A stretch of DNA of 52,817 nucleotides, taken from contig DUAG01000076.1 of NCBI GenBank assembly GCA_012960925.1, positions 1-52,817 on the forward strand. The letters are read 5' to 3'. A model generated the notes under the pieces. The model made no database searches and was not told the DNA's origin. It saw only the letters and a program-made list of their open reading frames with translations. The position numbers were made by a program, and so were the translations under genes. Shown here one piece after another: positions 52,048 through 52,817 of the stretch; position 1 is the first letter of the stretch; each line of letters begins with the position of its first letter. The stretch comes from Candidatus Manganitrophaceae bacterium. GTDB taxonomy: Bacteria > Nitrospirota > Nitrospiria > SBBL01 > JAADHI01.

Positions 52048-52722
52048 TTACGATTCAATGCGGTCAATTTGACTGTCCTTTAGATGAATAATCTGGTCGC
52101 CATAATCAATGGCCTGTTTACTATGGGTGGCGAGAAGAATGGTCACACCCGACAGACGTGATCGAGAGGCCAGGAGCCGGAGGATATCCTCTCCGGTTTT
52201 TGAATCCAGATTCCCGGTCGGCTCATCCGCCAACAAGATCTTTGGGCAGATGGCATCGGCCCGCGCGATGGCAACACGCTGCATCTCCCCGCCCGACAAG
52301 GCGCTCGGAAGGTGATCCAAGCGGGGTTCAAGACCAACGCCGACCAGGGCGGCCCTGGCCTTCTCCCGTGCTTCAACAGGACGGTCCCCTCGAAGCAAGA
52401 GAGGAAGGGCAACATTTTCCAAGGCATTGAGCATCGGCAAGAGGTTAAAAAACTGAAAAATCATCCCGATCTCTGAGCGACGAAGCGCCGTCCACTGCGT
52501 GTCGCTAAAATCCCGCGTGGGTTTTCCTGCAATAAAGATCTCCCCCGCAGTCGGCTGGTCCAGCCCTCCGATCAGATTCAAGAGGGTCGATTTTCCACAC
52601 CCGCTCGGCCCCATCAATAACGAGAATGACCCTTCTTTGATCGTAAGCGTGATTCCCTTCAGCGCCGTCACCGGCTCTGTTGGATGAGGATAGGTTTTCT
52701 CCAGATTGACAACTTGAATCAC
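52048..52722 (-). CDS. LolD/MacB-type ABC exporter ATPase
   Basis: A 224-residue ATPase with Walker A GPSGCGKST near 38, Q-loop FQFFNLLPMLNALENV near 87, signature LSGGEMQRVAIARA near 140, Walker B ILLADEPTGNLDSKTG near 162 and an ATH switch. The length and the N-L-L-P-M loop place it with the LolD/MacB/FtsE class that drives permeases with large periplasmic domains. The start is GTG 52722 with AAGGA five bases upstream. The matching double permease follows 150 bp downstream. No outer partner (TolC-like) is seen in the window. Confidence 0.94.
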   Translation of the reverse strand: MIQVVNLEKTYPHPTEPVTALKGITLTIKEGSFSLLMGPSGCGKSTLLNLIGGLDQPTAGEIFIAGKPTRDFSDTQWTALRRSEIGMIFQFFNLLPMLNALENVALPLLLRGDRPVEAREKARAALVGVGLEPRLDHLPSALSGGEMQRVAIARADAICPKILLADEPTGNLDSKTGEDILRLLASRSRLSGVTILLATHSKQAIDYGDQIIHLKDSQIDRIES

Positions 52723-52817
52723 ATGCTTCCTTCACAGGGAAAGGTAATCCCCCCATTAATAATGGTTCACAGAAGTAGAGCCTGTGTTGCCAGCGTCAAT
52801 TTTTGATAGGGTGTAAT

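Noticed and set aside
1..52817. tRNA, rRNA, tmRNA genes and CRISPR arrays
   Set aside because: No cloverleaf-like GGTTCAAATCC-type segments, rRNA-like stretches or regularly spaced short repeats were seen in the gaps. A tRNAscan or Infernal run would settle it.

Overview
The window is a 52.8 kb piece of a Gram-negative bacterial chromosome of roughly 50% GC. LolA, periplasmic and outer-membrane proteins, many lipoproteins and multihaem c-type cytochromes all point to a diderm respiratory organism. The mix (TTG/GTG starts, fused SpmA/SpmB-type protein, NHL-propeller lipoproteins beside multihaem cytochromes, DUF4321, KamA-family enzyme) fits a Nitrospirota-like or deltaproteobacterial-type metal- or electrode-respiring lineage. 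That assignment is inference from gene content only. No rRNA, tRNA or CRISPR array was seen.

Region 1 (0.2-13.7 kb) is housekeeping and, apart from a small DUF4321 membrane protein, entirely on the minus strand: uvrB, ftsY, ybeY, phoH, an ExeA-like ATPase translationally coupled to a large TPR protein, lolA, ftsK, rsmA and pdxA. Region 2 (13.9-17.5 kb) holds a NitT/TauT-type ABC importer (double permease, ATPase, and a separately encoded AAA-associated domain) without a visible binding protein, plus a DUF4399 protein. Region 3 (17.5-25.7 kb) is patchy. It has an AT-rich gap with three DnaA-box-like sites, a fused SpmA/SpmB protein with a C10 tract in its linker, a decayed MotA/MotB-like pair (PAS-OmpA deletion chimera and frameshifted MotA), lpdA, a ferredoxin and a KamA-family radical SAM enzyme.

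Region 4 (25.9-34.1 kb, minus strand) encodes a glutaredoxin-like protein, an ATP-grasp-like protein, an unusual ACP-FAAL-PlsC fusion, rsmI, gmhA, a propeller protein and a YD-like periplasmic protein. Region 5 (34.3-48.0 kb) is the highlight: a putative extracellular electron transfer locus with 27 haem-binding motifs in five cytochromes (3, 3, 5, 4 and 12 haems), two paralogous NHL-propeller lipoproteins, a SurA-N-only chaperone, an outer-membrane beta-barrel, a Kelch lipoprotein and a formylglycine-enzyme-like protein. Two divergent sigma70-like promoters sit between the triheme genes and the main operon, and another precedes the 12-haem gene. Region 6 (48.2-52.7 kb) is a LolD/FtsX-type ABC exporter with an AttH/CrtC-like lipocalin-fold protein.

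Threading through 17.5-48.1 kb are five copies of a 157-177 bp non-autonomous transposable element (MITE), with terminal inverted repeats starting GGAACCTCTGAATAAGTC and 3-4 bp target duplications. One copy rewrites the C-terminus of a gene. Another splits what was apparently an overlapping stop/start (TGATG) junction between the 12-haem cytochrome and the formylglycine-enzyme-like gene.
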